A stretch of 64,000 bases of DNA from Streptomyces sp. NBC_01551 (GTDB taxonomy: Bacteria > Actinomycetota > Actinomycetes > Streptomycetales > Streptomycetaceae): positions 1,718,501 to 1,782,500 of the forward strand of contig NZ_JAPEPX010000001.1 of assembly GCF_026339935.1 (NCBI RefSeq), written 5' to 3'. This document shows positions 1 to 7,440 of the stretch, in pieces. The first letter of the stretch is position 1. Every line of letters starts with the position of its first letter. The notes beneath the pieces are model-generated. The model did not search any database. It was not told the origin of the DNA and saw only the letters and a list, made by a program, of their open reading frames with translations. The translations under genes were made by a program, and so were the position numbers.

Positions 1-1025
1 CGGACGGCGGCGTCGCCGATGGCGTGGGTCGCGGTGCGCACCCCGGCGGCGTCGAGGACCCGTACCGCCTCGGAGTAGGCCTGCGGGTCGGGCCAGAAGG
101 CGTCGGTGCCCTGACCGTGGCAGTCGGCGTGCTCCAGCCAGGCGGTGCCGCCCTCGACGGTGCCGTCCATGAAGAACTTCACGCCGCCGACCTGCCAGTG
201 GCGGCCGCCGAGCCGCTGGAGGTCGATCAGGGCGGCGAGCTCGTCGGGGCCGGCGCCGGGCATGCACCAGGGGGCCAGCCGGAGCCGCAGCGGCAGCTCG
301 CCCTCGTACTCGACGGTGGCGAGGAGGGCGGGTACGTCGCCGTCGCCGAGGTCCATGACGTGCGCGCCGGTGAGGCCGGTGGCGGCCATGTCGCGGAGCA
401 GGGCGACCAGTCGCGAGCGCCGTTCGGCGGACGAGGGCTTGGGGGCCAGGGCGCCCACCAGGTCCATGGCGGCGTGCTCGACGAGGTGGCCGGTGGGGGC
501 GCCATCGGGGTCGCAGACGATCTCGGAGCGCTGGGCGAAGGCGCGCGGGCCGGTGATGCCCGCGGCGGTGAGGGCCGCGCCGGAGGCGAGGGCGGAGTGG
601 CCGTCGTAGAGGCGCAGGAAGGCGGGGGCGCCGGCCAGCGCCTCCTCGATCCGGGCCTTGTCGACGGGGCGGCCGCCGAAGGCGTTGTGGTCGAGGCCGT
701 ATCCGAGGACCCAGCCCCGGGAGCGGGGAGCGGCGAGCAGGGCGGCGCGCAGCTGGTCGAGGTCGCGGACGCCGGAGAGGTCGGTTCCGGTGGCCATCTC
801 GACCCCCCAGACGGGGTGGCTGTGGGCGTCGGTGAGACCGGGGGTGAGGGTGGCGCCGCCGAGGTCGAGCACCTCGGTGGCGGGGCCGCGCCAGTCGCGT
901 ACGTCGCGCTCGTCGCCGACGGCCACGATCTCGCCGTCGCGCAGGGCTACCGCGCGGGCCTCGGGGCGGGCGGGGTCGAGGGTACGGACGCGGGCTCCGG
1001 TGAGGACGGTGTCGGCAGCGGGCAC
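1..1025 (-). CDS. Amidohydrolase, YtcJ-like (Amidohydro_3), 3' end outside window
   Basis: This is the N-terminal ~341 residues of a metal-dependent amidohydrolase, with the C-terminus beyond base 1. The opening beta-sandwich strand TVLTGARVRTLDP and the metal-binding TDAHSH motif (about residues 64-69) are typical of YtcJ/Amidohydro_3 proteins, which hydrolyse amides or related bonds in the cytosol; the substrate cannot be read. The GTG start at 1025 is chosen because AAGGAG lies just upstream on the minus strand. That start lies 79 bases inside the 3' end of the upstream transporter gene, so the two are very likely cotranscribed and perhaps functionally linked (uptake then hydrolysis). Confidence 0.85.
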   Translation of the reverse strand, partial: MPAADTVLTGARVRTLDPARPEARAVALRDGEIVAVGDERDVRDWRGPATEVLDLGGATLTPGLTDAHSHPVWGVEMATGTDLSGVRDLDQLRAALLAAPRSRGWVLGYGLDHNAFGGRPVDKARIEEALAGAPAFLRLYDGHSALASGAALTAAGITGPRAFAQRSEIVCDPDGAPTGHLVEHAAMDLVGALAPKPSSAERRSRLVALLRDMAATGLTGAHVMDLGDGDVPALLATVEYEGELPLRLRLAPWCMPGAGPDELAALIDLQRLGGRHWQVGGVKFFMDGTVEGGTAWLEHADCHGQGTDAFWPDPQAYSEAVRVLDAAGVRTATHAIGDAAV

Positions 1026-2566
1026 GGCGTTTCTCCTTCGGCATCGGGTACGTCGGACGCGGGTGCGGGCGCGGGCGCGTGGTCGGGCTCGGGCTCATGG
1101 TCGGGCTCGGGCGCATGGTCGGGCTCGGGCTCGGCGGCGAAGCGGGCGTAGGTCTCGGGGCGGCGGGTCTTCAGGCGCTGGGCGAGTCCGAGGCCGCCCA
1201 GGAAGACGGCGGGGACCAGGGCGACGAGGACGGTGTTGACGGTGGTGGAGGCCATGGTGAACAGGCCGACCTTGGAGACGACGAGGAAGATCGCGACGGC
1301 CAGCAGGGCGGCGGCGGTGACGGGCGCGACCACGGTCCGCCAGCGGCCCTCGTCGTGCGCGACGCGCCGGAAGTAGACGGGTACGGCGATCGCGGCGAGC
1401 AGCATCAGTGCCATCAGGCCGATCATGCCGGGGGTGTTCACCCAGAGCAGCAGCTGCTGGTACGGGTCGGCGCCGGCCAGCGCGAAGGCGAGCACGATGA
1501 CGGCGCCGAGGGCGCTCTGGGCGAGGCCGGCGACGTACGGGGAGCGGTGGCGCGGGTGGACGCGGCCGAGGACGGCGGGCAGCACGCCCTCTTCGGCGAG
1601 GGCGAGGGCGTAGCGGTTGATGGCGTTGTGGAAGGCGAGGAGGGAGGCGATGACGCTGGTGACGATGAACAGGTGCATCAGATCGGCCGCCCAGGGGCCG
1701 ACGTAGGTGGTGATCGCGGCGAAGAAGAGACCGCCGGGGTCCTCGGTGGCGGCCGCGACGACCTCCTCGGCGCCGAAGGCCTGGATGACGGTCCAGACGA
1801 TGAAGGCGTAGAAGAGGCCGAGGAAGGCGACGGCGGTGTAGGTGGCGCGCGGGATGGTGCGGTCCGGGTCGCGGGCCTCGCGGCGGTAGATGACGGTGGA
1901 CTCGAAGCCGGTGAATGCGGCGAAGGCGAAGGCCAGGACGGCGGCGGTGCCGGGGACGAGGACCGCGCCGGGGGCGAAGGAGCCGGCGGAGAGCCCGTGG
2001 GCGCCGCCCTCGATCAGGACTCCGACCGCGAGCAGGACGAGTATCCCGGTCTCGGCGACGAGCAGGACGCCGAGCACCTTGGCGCCGAAGTCGATGGAGC
2101 GGAAGCCGCCGTACCAGACGAGGGCGAGGCCGGCGAGGGAGACGGGCAGCCAGGGGACGTCGAGGCCGCCGAGGGCGTGGGCGGTGTCGGCGGTGGTGGT
2201 GCCGAGGAGGCCGTAGACGCCGATCTCCATGCCGTTGTAGCCGACGAGGGCGAGCAGGGCGGCGCCGATGCCGACGCGCTTGCCGAGGCCGCGGGCGATG
2301 TAGGCGTAGAAGGCGCCGGCGCTGCGGACGTGGCGGCTCATGGTGGTGAAGCCGACGGCGAAGACGGCGAGGGTGAGGCCGGCGAGGAGGTACCCGGCGG
2401 GGGCGCCGATGCCGCCGAGCAGGATCGCGACGGGGGCGACGCCGGCCATGACGGTGAGCGGGGCGGCGGCGGAGATGACGAAGAAGGAGATGTCGGCGGT
2501 GCCGAGCGCTGCGCGGCGGAGCGCGGGTCGCTCCGCGGGGTGGGGCGGCTGCGGCGTTTCGGGCAT
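947..2566 (-). CDS. APC-family amino acid/amine permease
   Basis: A 539-residue polytopic membrane protein of the amino acid-polyamine-organocation superfamily. The first transmembrane helix begins near residue 25 (ADISFFVISAAAPLTVMAGV, a typical APC TM1), followed by about eleven more hydrophobic segments. The cytosolic C-terminal tail is unusual: three copies of a PEPDHA/E hexapeptide and Pro/Ser-rich sequence overlap the start of the amidohydrolase gene. ATG at 2566 is preceded by AAGGG. It is divergent from a TetR-type regulator at 2687, the likely controller. The substrate is not determinable; the amidohydrolase partner suggests an amide- or amine-containing compound. Confidence 0.88.
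   Translation of the reverse strand: MPETPQPPHPAERPALRRAALGTADISFFVISAAAPLTVMAGVAPVAILLGGIGAPAGYLLAGLTLAVFAVGFTTMSRHVRSAGAFYAYIARGLGKRVGIGAALLALVGYNGMEIGVYGLLGTTTADTAHALGGLDVPWLPVSLAGLALVWYGGFRSIDFGAKVLGVLLVAETGILVLLAVGVLIEGGAHGLSAGSFAPGAVLVPGTAAVLAFAFAAFTGFESTVIYRREARDPDRTIPRATYTAVAFLGLFYAFIVWTVIQAFGAEEVVAAATEDPGGLFFAAITTYVGPWAADLMHLFIVTSVIASLLAFHNAINRYALALAEEGVLPAVLGRVHPRHRSPYVAGLAQSALGAVIVLAFALAGADPYQQLLLWVNTPGMIGLMALMLLAAIAVPVYFRRVAHDEGRWRTVVAPVTAAALLAVAIFLVVSKVGLFTMASTTVNTVLVALVPAVFLGGLGLAQRLKTRRPETYARFAAEPEPDHAPEPDHEPEPDHAPAPAPASDVPDAEGETPCPLPTPSSPEPASVPSTPPAPRPAR
1080..1133. repeat. Three 18-bp tandem repeats in the permease tail
   Basis: Units at 1080-1097, 1098-1115 and 1116-1133 are nearly identical (TGGTCGGGCTCGGGCTCA and variants). 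They are in frame and encode the PEPDHA/E repeats of the permease C-terminus. Copy number is expected to vary between strains. Confidence 0.85.
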
Positions 2567-2686
2567 GCGGGAGCACCCTTCTGCGAACGGCGGGCGTCGG
2601 GAGGCCGAAAATCTAAAGGCTTTCGGTTCGCGGCAATGTAGCCTCCGGTTTTGGCGTACGGGAAGACCTGACAGTGGGAGAAATCG
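2567..2686. promoter_or_regulatory. Divergent promoter region, permease / TetR regulator
   Basis: The 120-base region holds the inverted repeat CCGAAA-N10-TTTCGG (2605-2626) in a locally AT-richer stretch. A second pair, GCGAAC (2583-2588) and GTTCGC (2626-2631), brackets it. Both are reasonable candidate operators for the regulator at 2687. No -10/-35 pair is clear enough to assign. Confidence 0.45.
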
Positions 2687-3286
2687 ATGGGACGGCCGCG
2701 GACTCCACTCCTGGACCGGGAGCGGATCGCCGCGACCGCGCTGCAACTGGTCGCGGAGCAGGGTGAGTTCAGCGTTCCGCAGATCGCCCGGGCGCTGGGG
2801 GTGCAGACGGCTTCCGTATATCACCACGTGGACGGCCGGGCGGGCGTGGTGGAGCTGGTACGGGAGCGGGTGAGCGCCGGTATCGCCGACGAGGCGCTGG
2901 CGCTGGAGCCGTGGGACCGGGCGCTGGAGGCGTGGGCGCGGTCCTACCGCGCGGCGTTCGCCGCGTACCCGCGGGCCATCCCGCTGCTGATGACCACACC
3001 GGTGCGGGCACCGAAGGTGCTGGCGCACTACGAGCGGGCGGTCGGGATGCTGCTGGCGGCGGGGTTCCGTACGGAGTCGGTGATGCCGCTGCTGACGGGC
3101 CTGGAGAACCTGGTCCTGGGCTCGGCCCTCGACCTGGCGGCCCCGGAGGCGATGTGGGAGCCGTCGGAGCGAACCCCGCAGCTGGCCCGAGCCCTGGCCA
3201 CGGTCGGCCCGGCCCGCGCGGACGAAGCCTTCGACCTGGGCCTCGCGGCGTTCCTGGCGTACGCGCGGGGGCTGTTGCCGGCCTGA
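2687..3286 (+). CDS. TetR/AcrR-family transcriptional regulator
   Basis: A 199-residue TetR-type repressor. The N-terminal helix-turn-helix spans about residues 9-50 (RERIAATALQLVAEQG ... VPQIARALGVQTASVYHHVDG), where the usual FY of the recognition helix is VYHH. The C-terminal ligand/dimer domain has no specific signature. It starts at ATG 2687 after GGGAGAAATCG. It is divergent from the APC permease and probably represses that operon; the ligand may be the transported compound or its hydrolysis product. Confidence 0.9.
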   Translation: MGRPRTPLLDRERIAATALQLVAEQGEFSVPQIARALGVQTASVYHHVDGRAGVVELVRERVSAGIADEALALEPWDRALEAWARSYRAAFAAYPRAIPLLMTTPVRAPKVLAHYERAVGMLLAAGFRTESVMPLLTGLENLVLGSALDLAAPEAMWEPSERTPQLARALATVGPARADEAFDLGLAAFLAYARGLLPA

Positions 3287-3315
3287 GCGGCGGCGGTCGG
3301 GGCCGCGGCCCAGCC

Positions 3316-3371
3316 GGGGGCGCCCGGCTGGGGGCGCCCGGCTGGGGGCGCCCGGGCGGGGGCGCCCGGGC
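3316..3371. repeat. Four 14-bp GC-only tandem repeats
   Basis: Units begin at 3316, 3330, 3344 and 3358: two copies of GGGGGCGCCCGGCT, then two of GGGGGCGCCCGGGC. They lie between two same-strand TetR-type genes. Each unit contains GGCGCC/GCGCCC self-complementary sequence, so the transcript could form several alternative hairpins and act as a weak terminator after 3286. Confidence 0.8.
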
Positions 3372-3386
3372 GGGGTCCGACGGCCT

Positions 3387-3446
3387 CGGGGAGTGCTCCC
3401 CGCTCGCGGGGATGGCGATAGCATCAGTATCGGGGAATATTCCCCG
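3387..3446 (+). promoter_or_regulatory. Two matched palindromic operators upstream of TetR gene 3474
   Basis: CGGGGAGTGCTCCCCG (3387-3402) and the perfect palindrome CGGGGAATATTCCCCG (3431-3446) share the arms CGGGGA/TCCCCG. Their centres are 44 bp apart, about four helical turns, on the same DNA face. They are probable binding sites of the TetR-type protein starting 28 bases downstream, giving autoregulation. Confidence 0.65.
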
Positions 3447-3473
3447 GTACTTCGCGGGAGTGGGGATCCAGGC

Positions 3474-4145
3474 ATGACGGTCGAGAAGACGCCCGGTGAG
3501 CGGCCCGCCCCGGTACGGCGCGACGCGCGGCGCAACCGCGACCTGCTCGTCGCGGCGGCCCGCGAGGCCTTCGCCGCCCAGGGCCTGGACGCCCCGCTCG
3601 ACGACATCGCCCGCCGGGCCGGCGTCGGCAACGCCACCCTCTACCGGCACTTCCCCGGCCGCGCGGCGCTGGTGAACGCGGTGTTCGAGGGCGCGCTGGC
3701 CGGCACGATGAGCGCCGGGGAACAGGCGCGGGCCGCCGAGGACGCCTGGACCGGCCTGACCGGCTACCTCGGCGCGGTCTTCGCGGTCCTGGCCGCCGAC
3801 CGCGGCACCAACGACCTGATGACCACCGGCCTCGAAGGGGTGCGCGCGCTGGACGACGTCCACGCGCACAACCGGGAGACCATGGAGCTGCTGCTCGCCC
3901 GGGCCCGGGAACAGGGCGCGGTCCGGGCCGACGTCACCACCGAGGACCTGCTGCTCGCCCTGGCCGTGCTCGGCCGCGCCGTCCCCGCCCTGACGACCAC
4001 CGGCCCGGACGGCTGGCGCCGGAGCCTGGCACTGCTGCTCGACGGGCTGCGCGCCGCCGGACCGGCCGCCGCGCTGCCCGGCCCGGCCCCTTCCCCCGAC
4101 GAACTCGGCGAGGTCCTGCGCGCCATGGGTCCGCACGGGCGTTAG
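3474..4145 (+). CDS. TetR/AcrR-family transcriptional regulator
   Basis: A 223-residue regulator. The TetR helix-turn-helix covers about residues 17-60 (RNRDLLVAAAREAFAAQG ... IARRAGVGNATLYRHFPGR), a textbook match. The C-terminal domain resembles the SbtR-like C-terminal class common in actinobacteria. Start ATG 3474 is chosen because it puts two palindromes immediately upstream rather than inside the gene. No obvious target gene adjoins it apart from itself; glnE follows on the opposite strand. Autorepression through the paired CGGGGA/TCCCCG operators is inferred. Confidence 0.9.
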   Translation: MTVEKTPGERPAPVRRDARRNRDLLVAAAREAFAAQGLDAPLDDIARRAGVGNATLYRHFPGRAALVNAVFEGALAGTMSAGEQARAAEDAWTGLTGYLGAVFAVLAADRGTNDLMTTGLEGVRALDDVHAHNRETMELLLARAREQGAVRADVTTEDLLLALAVLGRAVPALTTTGPDGWRRSLALLLDGLRAAGPAAALPGPAPSPDELGEVLRAMGPHGR

Positions 4146-4208
4146 GGCCGCCCGGGCATCGGGGCGCCCGGGCGGGGGCGCGGGGTCGGGGCGGCGGGAG
4201 CGGGGGGC

Positions 4209-7196
4209 CTACGCCCCGTAGAACAGCTCGTCCACGACCGCCCGGGCGCGCCGCGTGATGCGCCGGTAGTCGTCCAGCAGCTCGCCGACCGTGCCCTCCG
4301 CGTAGCCCAGGTACCGTCCGACGGCGGCCAGTTCGCGGGCCTCGGAGGGGAAGGTGTCCCCGGCCCGGCCCCGGACCAGCATCACCGCGTTGCGGACGCG
4401 GGTGGCGAGCACCCACGCCTCGTCCAGGATCTGCGCCTCCTCGGTCGGGATCAGCTCGGCCCGGTGCGCGGCGGCCAGCGCCTCGCGGGTCCGCGTGGTG
4501 CGCAGGCCGGGTTCCGCCCAGGCGTGCCGCATCTGCATCAGCTGGACGGTCCACTCGACGTCGCTGAGCCCGCCCCGGCCGAGCTTGGTGTGCAGGGTCG
4601 GGTCGGCGCCGCGCGGCAGCCGCTCCGCCTCCATCCGGGCCTTGAGCCGGCGGATCTCCCGTACGGCGTCCTCGCCGAGCCCCTCCGCCGGGTAGCGCAG
4701 CGGGTCGATGAGCTCGATGAAGCGGCGGCCCAGCTCCTCGTCCCCGGCGACCGGTTCGGCGCGCAGCAGGGCCTGGCTCTCCCAGGTCAGGGACCAGCGC
4801 CGGTAGTACGCGGCGTACGAGGCGAGGGTCCGCACCAGCGGGCCGGAACGCCCCTCGGGCCGCAGGTCGGCGTCGATGAGCAGCGGCGGGTCGGTGCTGG
4901 GGAGCTGGAGCAGCCGGCGCATCTCGGCGATGACGGCCTGCGCGGCCTTGGCGGCCTCCTGCTCGTCGACGCCCTCGCGGGGTTCGTGGACGAAGAGCAC
5001 GTCGGCGTCGGAGCCGTAGCCGAGTTCGTGCCCGCCGAAGCGGCCGACGCCGATGACCGCGAAGCGGGTGGGCAGGGTCTCGCCCCAGTGGCTGCGGACG
5101 GCGGCGCGCAGCGCTCCGGCGACGGTGGCGGCGGTGAGGTCGGAGACGGCGCTGCCGACCCGGTCGACGAGTGCCCCGGGGTCCTCGACGGCCGGGCTGT
5201 CCTCCGTGCCGTACGAGCCGATGATGTCGGCGGCGGTGGTACGGAACAGCTCGCGGCGGCGCACCCCGCGGGCGACGGCGACGGCGGTCTCGGGGTCCTC
5301 GGCGCGTCCGACGGCGGCCAGCACCTCCTGTTCGAGGGCCTCGTGGGTCCGGGGCAGCAGGCCTTCGGGGTCGCCGAGCAGGGCGACGGCCTCGGGGGCG
5401 CGCAACAGCAGGTCCGGGGCGAGCCGTCCGGCGGACAGGACGCGGGCCAGGTTCTCGGCGGCGGCGCCCTCGTCGCGCAGCAGCCGCAGGTACCAGGGGG
5501 TCTTGCCGAGGGCGTCGGAGACCTTGCGGAAGTTGAGCAGGCCGGCGTCCGGGTCGGCGGAGTCGGCGAACCAGCCGAGCAGCACGGGCAGCAGGGTGCG
5601 CTGGATGGCGGCCTTGCGGCTGACGCCGGAGGTGAGGGCCTCCAGGTGGCGCAGGGCGGCGCCCGGGTCGGCGTACCCGAGGGCTTCGAGGCGCTGGCCG
5701 GCCGCGCGCGGGGAGAGCCGGGTCTCGCCGGGGGTGAGCTGGGCGACCGCGTCGAGGAGCGGGCGGTAGAAGAGCTTCTCGTGCAGGCGCCGGACCACGG
5801 AGGCGTGCCGGCGCCAGGCCTTGTTGAGCTCGGCGACGGGTTCGGTGCGCAGGCCCAGGGAGCGGCCGAGGCGGCGCAGGTCGGCCTCGTCCTCGGGGAC
5901 GAGGTGGGTGCGGCGCAGCCGGTAGAGCTGGATGCGGTGTTCCATGGCGCGCAGGAACCGGTAGGCGTCGTGCAGCTGGGCGGCGTCGGCGCGGCCGACG
6001 TAGCCGCCGGCGGCGAGGGCGTGCAGGGCGTCGAGCGTGCTGCCGGAGTGCAGGGTGGCGTCGCTGCGGCCGTGCACGAGCTGGAGCAGCTGGACGGCGA
6101 ACTCGACGTCGCGCAGGCCGCCGGGGCCGAGTTTGAGTTCGCGGTCGACCTGGGCGGCGGGGATGTTGTCGACGACGCGGCGGCGCATCTTCTGGACGTC
6201 GGGGACGAAGTTCTCGCGTTCGGCGGCCTGCCAGACGAGCGGGCTTATGGCCGCGATGTACTCGGCGCCGAGCGCCTCGTCCCCGGCGACGGCGCGGGCC
6301 TTGAGGAGGGCCTGGAACTCCCAGGTCTTGGCCCAGCGCTGGTAGTAGGCGAGGTGGGAGGCGAGGGTGCGGACCAGGGGGCCGTTGCGGCCCTCGGGGC
6401 GGAGGTTGGCGTCGACGGGCCAGATGGTGCCCTCGACGGTGGTCTCGGAGCAGATCCGCATGAGGTGGGAGGCGAGCCGGGTGGCGGCCTGGACCGCTTT
6501 GGCCTCGTCGGTGCCGTTGGTCGCGTCCCCGACGAAGATGACGTCGACGTCGGAGACGTAGTTCAGCTCGTTGCCGCCGCACTTGCCCATGGCGATGACG
6601 GCGAGCCGGCAGGCGGCGGCGTCCTCGGGGGCGGCCGCGCTCGCGATCCGCAGGGCCGCGCGCAGGGTGGCGGTGGCGAGGTCGGCGAGTTCGGCGGCGG
6701 TCTGGGCGACGTCGATGGTGCCGCAGACGTCGCGGGCGGCGATGGAGAGCAGGCAGCGGCGGTAGTCGACGCGCAGCGAGACGGGGTCGTGGGCGTCGGC
6801 CAGCCCGCGTTCGAACTCGGCGAGTCCGGGGTGCAGGTCGGCGGCCTCGTAGGTGACGAGGGTCTGCCAGTCCCGCGGATGGCGGGCGAGGTGGTCGGCG
6901 AGGGCCTCGGAGGCGCCGAGCACGCCGAGCAGCCGGTCGCGCAGCGGCTTGGCGCTGACGAGGGTGTCGAGGAGCACGGGAAGTTGTTCGGGGGCCTGCG
7001 CCTCGGCGATCCGGACGAGCCCGCGCAGGGCGAGGTCGGGATCGGCGGTCCCGCCGAGGGCGTCGAGGAGCACCGGGTCGGTGCGTACGGCGGCCAGCGC
7101 GTCGGAGTCGAGCAGCCGGGCGGCGGCCGACGGGTCGGTGAAGCCGCTGCGGAGCAGCCGGATGAAGGTGCTGCTCCTGCGTCCCGGGACTGTCAT
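4209..7196 (-). CDS. glnE: Bifunctional glutamine synthetase adenylyltransferase/adenylyl-removing enzyme
   Basis: A 995-residue GlnE, the normal length. In the family it attaches AMP to, or removes it from, a tyrosine of class I glutamine synthetase in response to PII, tuning ammonia assimilation. Two nucleotidyltransferase domains are visible: the adenylyl-removing half with GGNELNYVSDVDVIF near residue 205, and the adenylyltransferase half with GGHELGYGSDADVLF near residue 718, each followed by a helical domain. ATG 7196 (MTVPGRRSS) has GGGAGG at ideal spacing; an in-frame start at 7247 is less likely. A glutamine synthetase-like gene of the GlnA2 type lies 6.8 kb away. Confidence 0.97.
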   Translation of the reverse strand: MTVPGRRSSTFIRLLRSGFTDPSAAARLLDSDALAAVRTDPVLLDALGGTADPDLALRGLVRIAEAQAPEQLPVLLDTLVSAKPLRDRLLGVLGASEALADHLARHPRDWQTLVTYEAADLHPGLAEFERGLADAHDPVSLRVDYRRCLLSIAARDVCGTIDVAQTAAELADLATATLRAALRIASAAAPEDAAACRLAVIAMGKCGGNELNYVSDVDVIFVGDATNGTDEAKAVQAATRLASHLMRICSETTVEGTIWPVDANLRPEGRNGPLVRTLASHLAYYQRWAKTWEFQALLKARAVAGDEALGAEYIAAISPLVWQAAERENFVPDVQKMRRRVVDNIPAAQVDRELKLGPGGLRDVEFAVQLLQLVHGRSDATLHSGSTLDALHALAAGGYVGRADAAQLHDAYRFLRAMEHRIQLYRLRRTHLVPEDEADLRRLGRSLGLRTEPVAELNKAWRRHASVVRRLHEKLFYRPLLDAVAQLTPGETRLSPRAAGQRLEALGYADPGAALRHLEALTSGVSRKAAIQRTLLPVLLGWFADSADPDAGLLNFRKVSDALGKTPWYLRLLRDEGAAAENLARVLSAGRLAPDLLLRAPEAVALLGDPEGLLPRTHEALEQEVLAAVGRAEDPETAVAVARGVRRRELFRTTAADIIGSYGTEDSPAVEDPGALVDRVGSAVSDLTAATVAGALRAAVRSHWGETLPTRFAVIGVGRFGGHELGYGSDADVLFVHEPREGVDEQEAAKAAQAVIAEMRRLLQLPSTDPPLLIDADLRPEGRSGPLVRTLASYAAYYRRWSLTWESQALLRAEPVAGDEELGRRFIELIDPLRYPAEGLGEDAVREIRRLKARMEAERLPRGADPTLHTKLGRGGLSDVEWTVQLMQMRHAWAEPGLRTTRTREALAAAHRAELIPTEEAQILDEAWVLATRVRNAVMLVRGRAGDTFPSEARELAAVGRYLGYAEGTVGELLDDYRRITRRARAVVDELFYGA

Positions 7197-7440
7197 CCCG
7201 CCGCCTCCCGCGTCCGTCGGTGCCAGTGGCGCGGCCTGCCCTGACATGCCCTGGGCCGAGCCTAGGCCATGTGTTTGGCGGAGGCAGGGGACACCGGCGT
7301 GGCGCGGATCTCACCGCTCCGGGCGGGTGTTCGATCACCGAACGCGCTTATCATGGGCCGACTTATTGGACTATCGGAAGATTTGGGGGCCTTTCGATCT
7401 TGTGGGGCACGCTCCCCGTCTGACGGCCCGGAGGAGCCCC
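7197..7440. promoter_or_regulatory. Divergent region between glnE and the first PIG-L gene
   Basis: This 244-base region must hold the promoters for glnE (leftward) and the deacetylase gene (rightward). An inverted repeat GTTCG-N5-CGAAC lies at about 7328-7342, and the AT-rich stretch at about 7361-7385 is the best candidate for the rightward promoter. No GlnR-type repeat was recognised. Confidence 0.35.

Noticed and set aside
4464..7244. Open frame of ~926 codons opposite glnE
   Set aside because: Same reason: the minus strand encodes an unmistakable GlnE across the whole interval.
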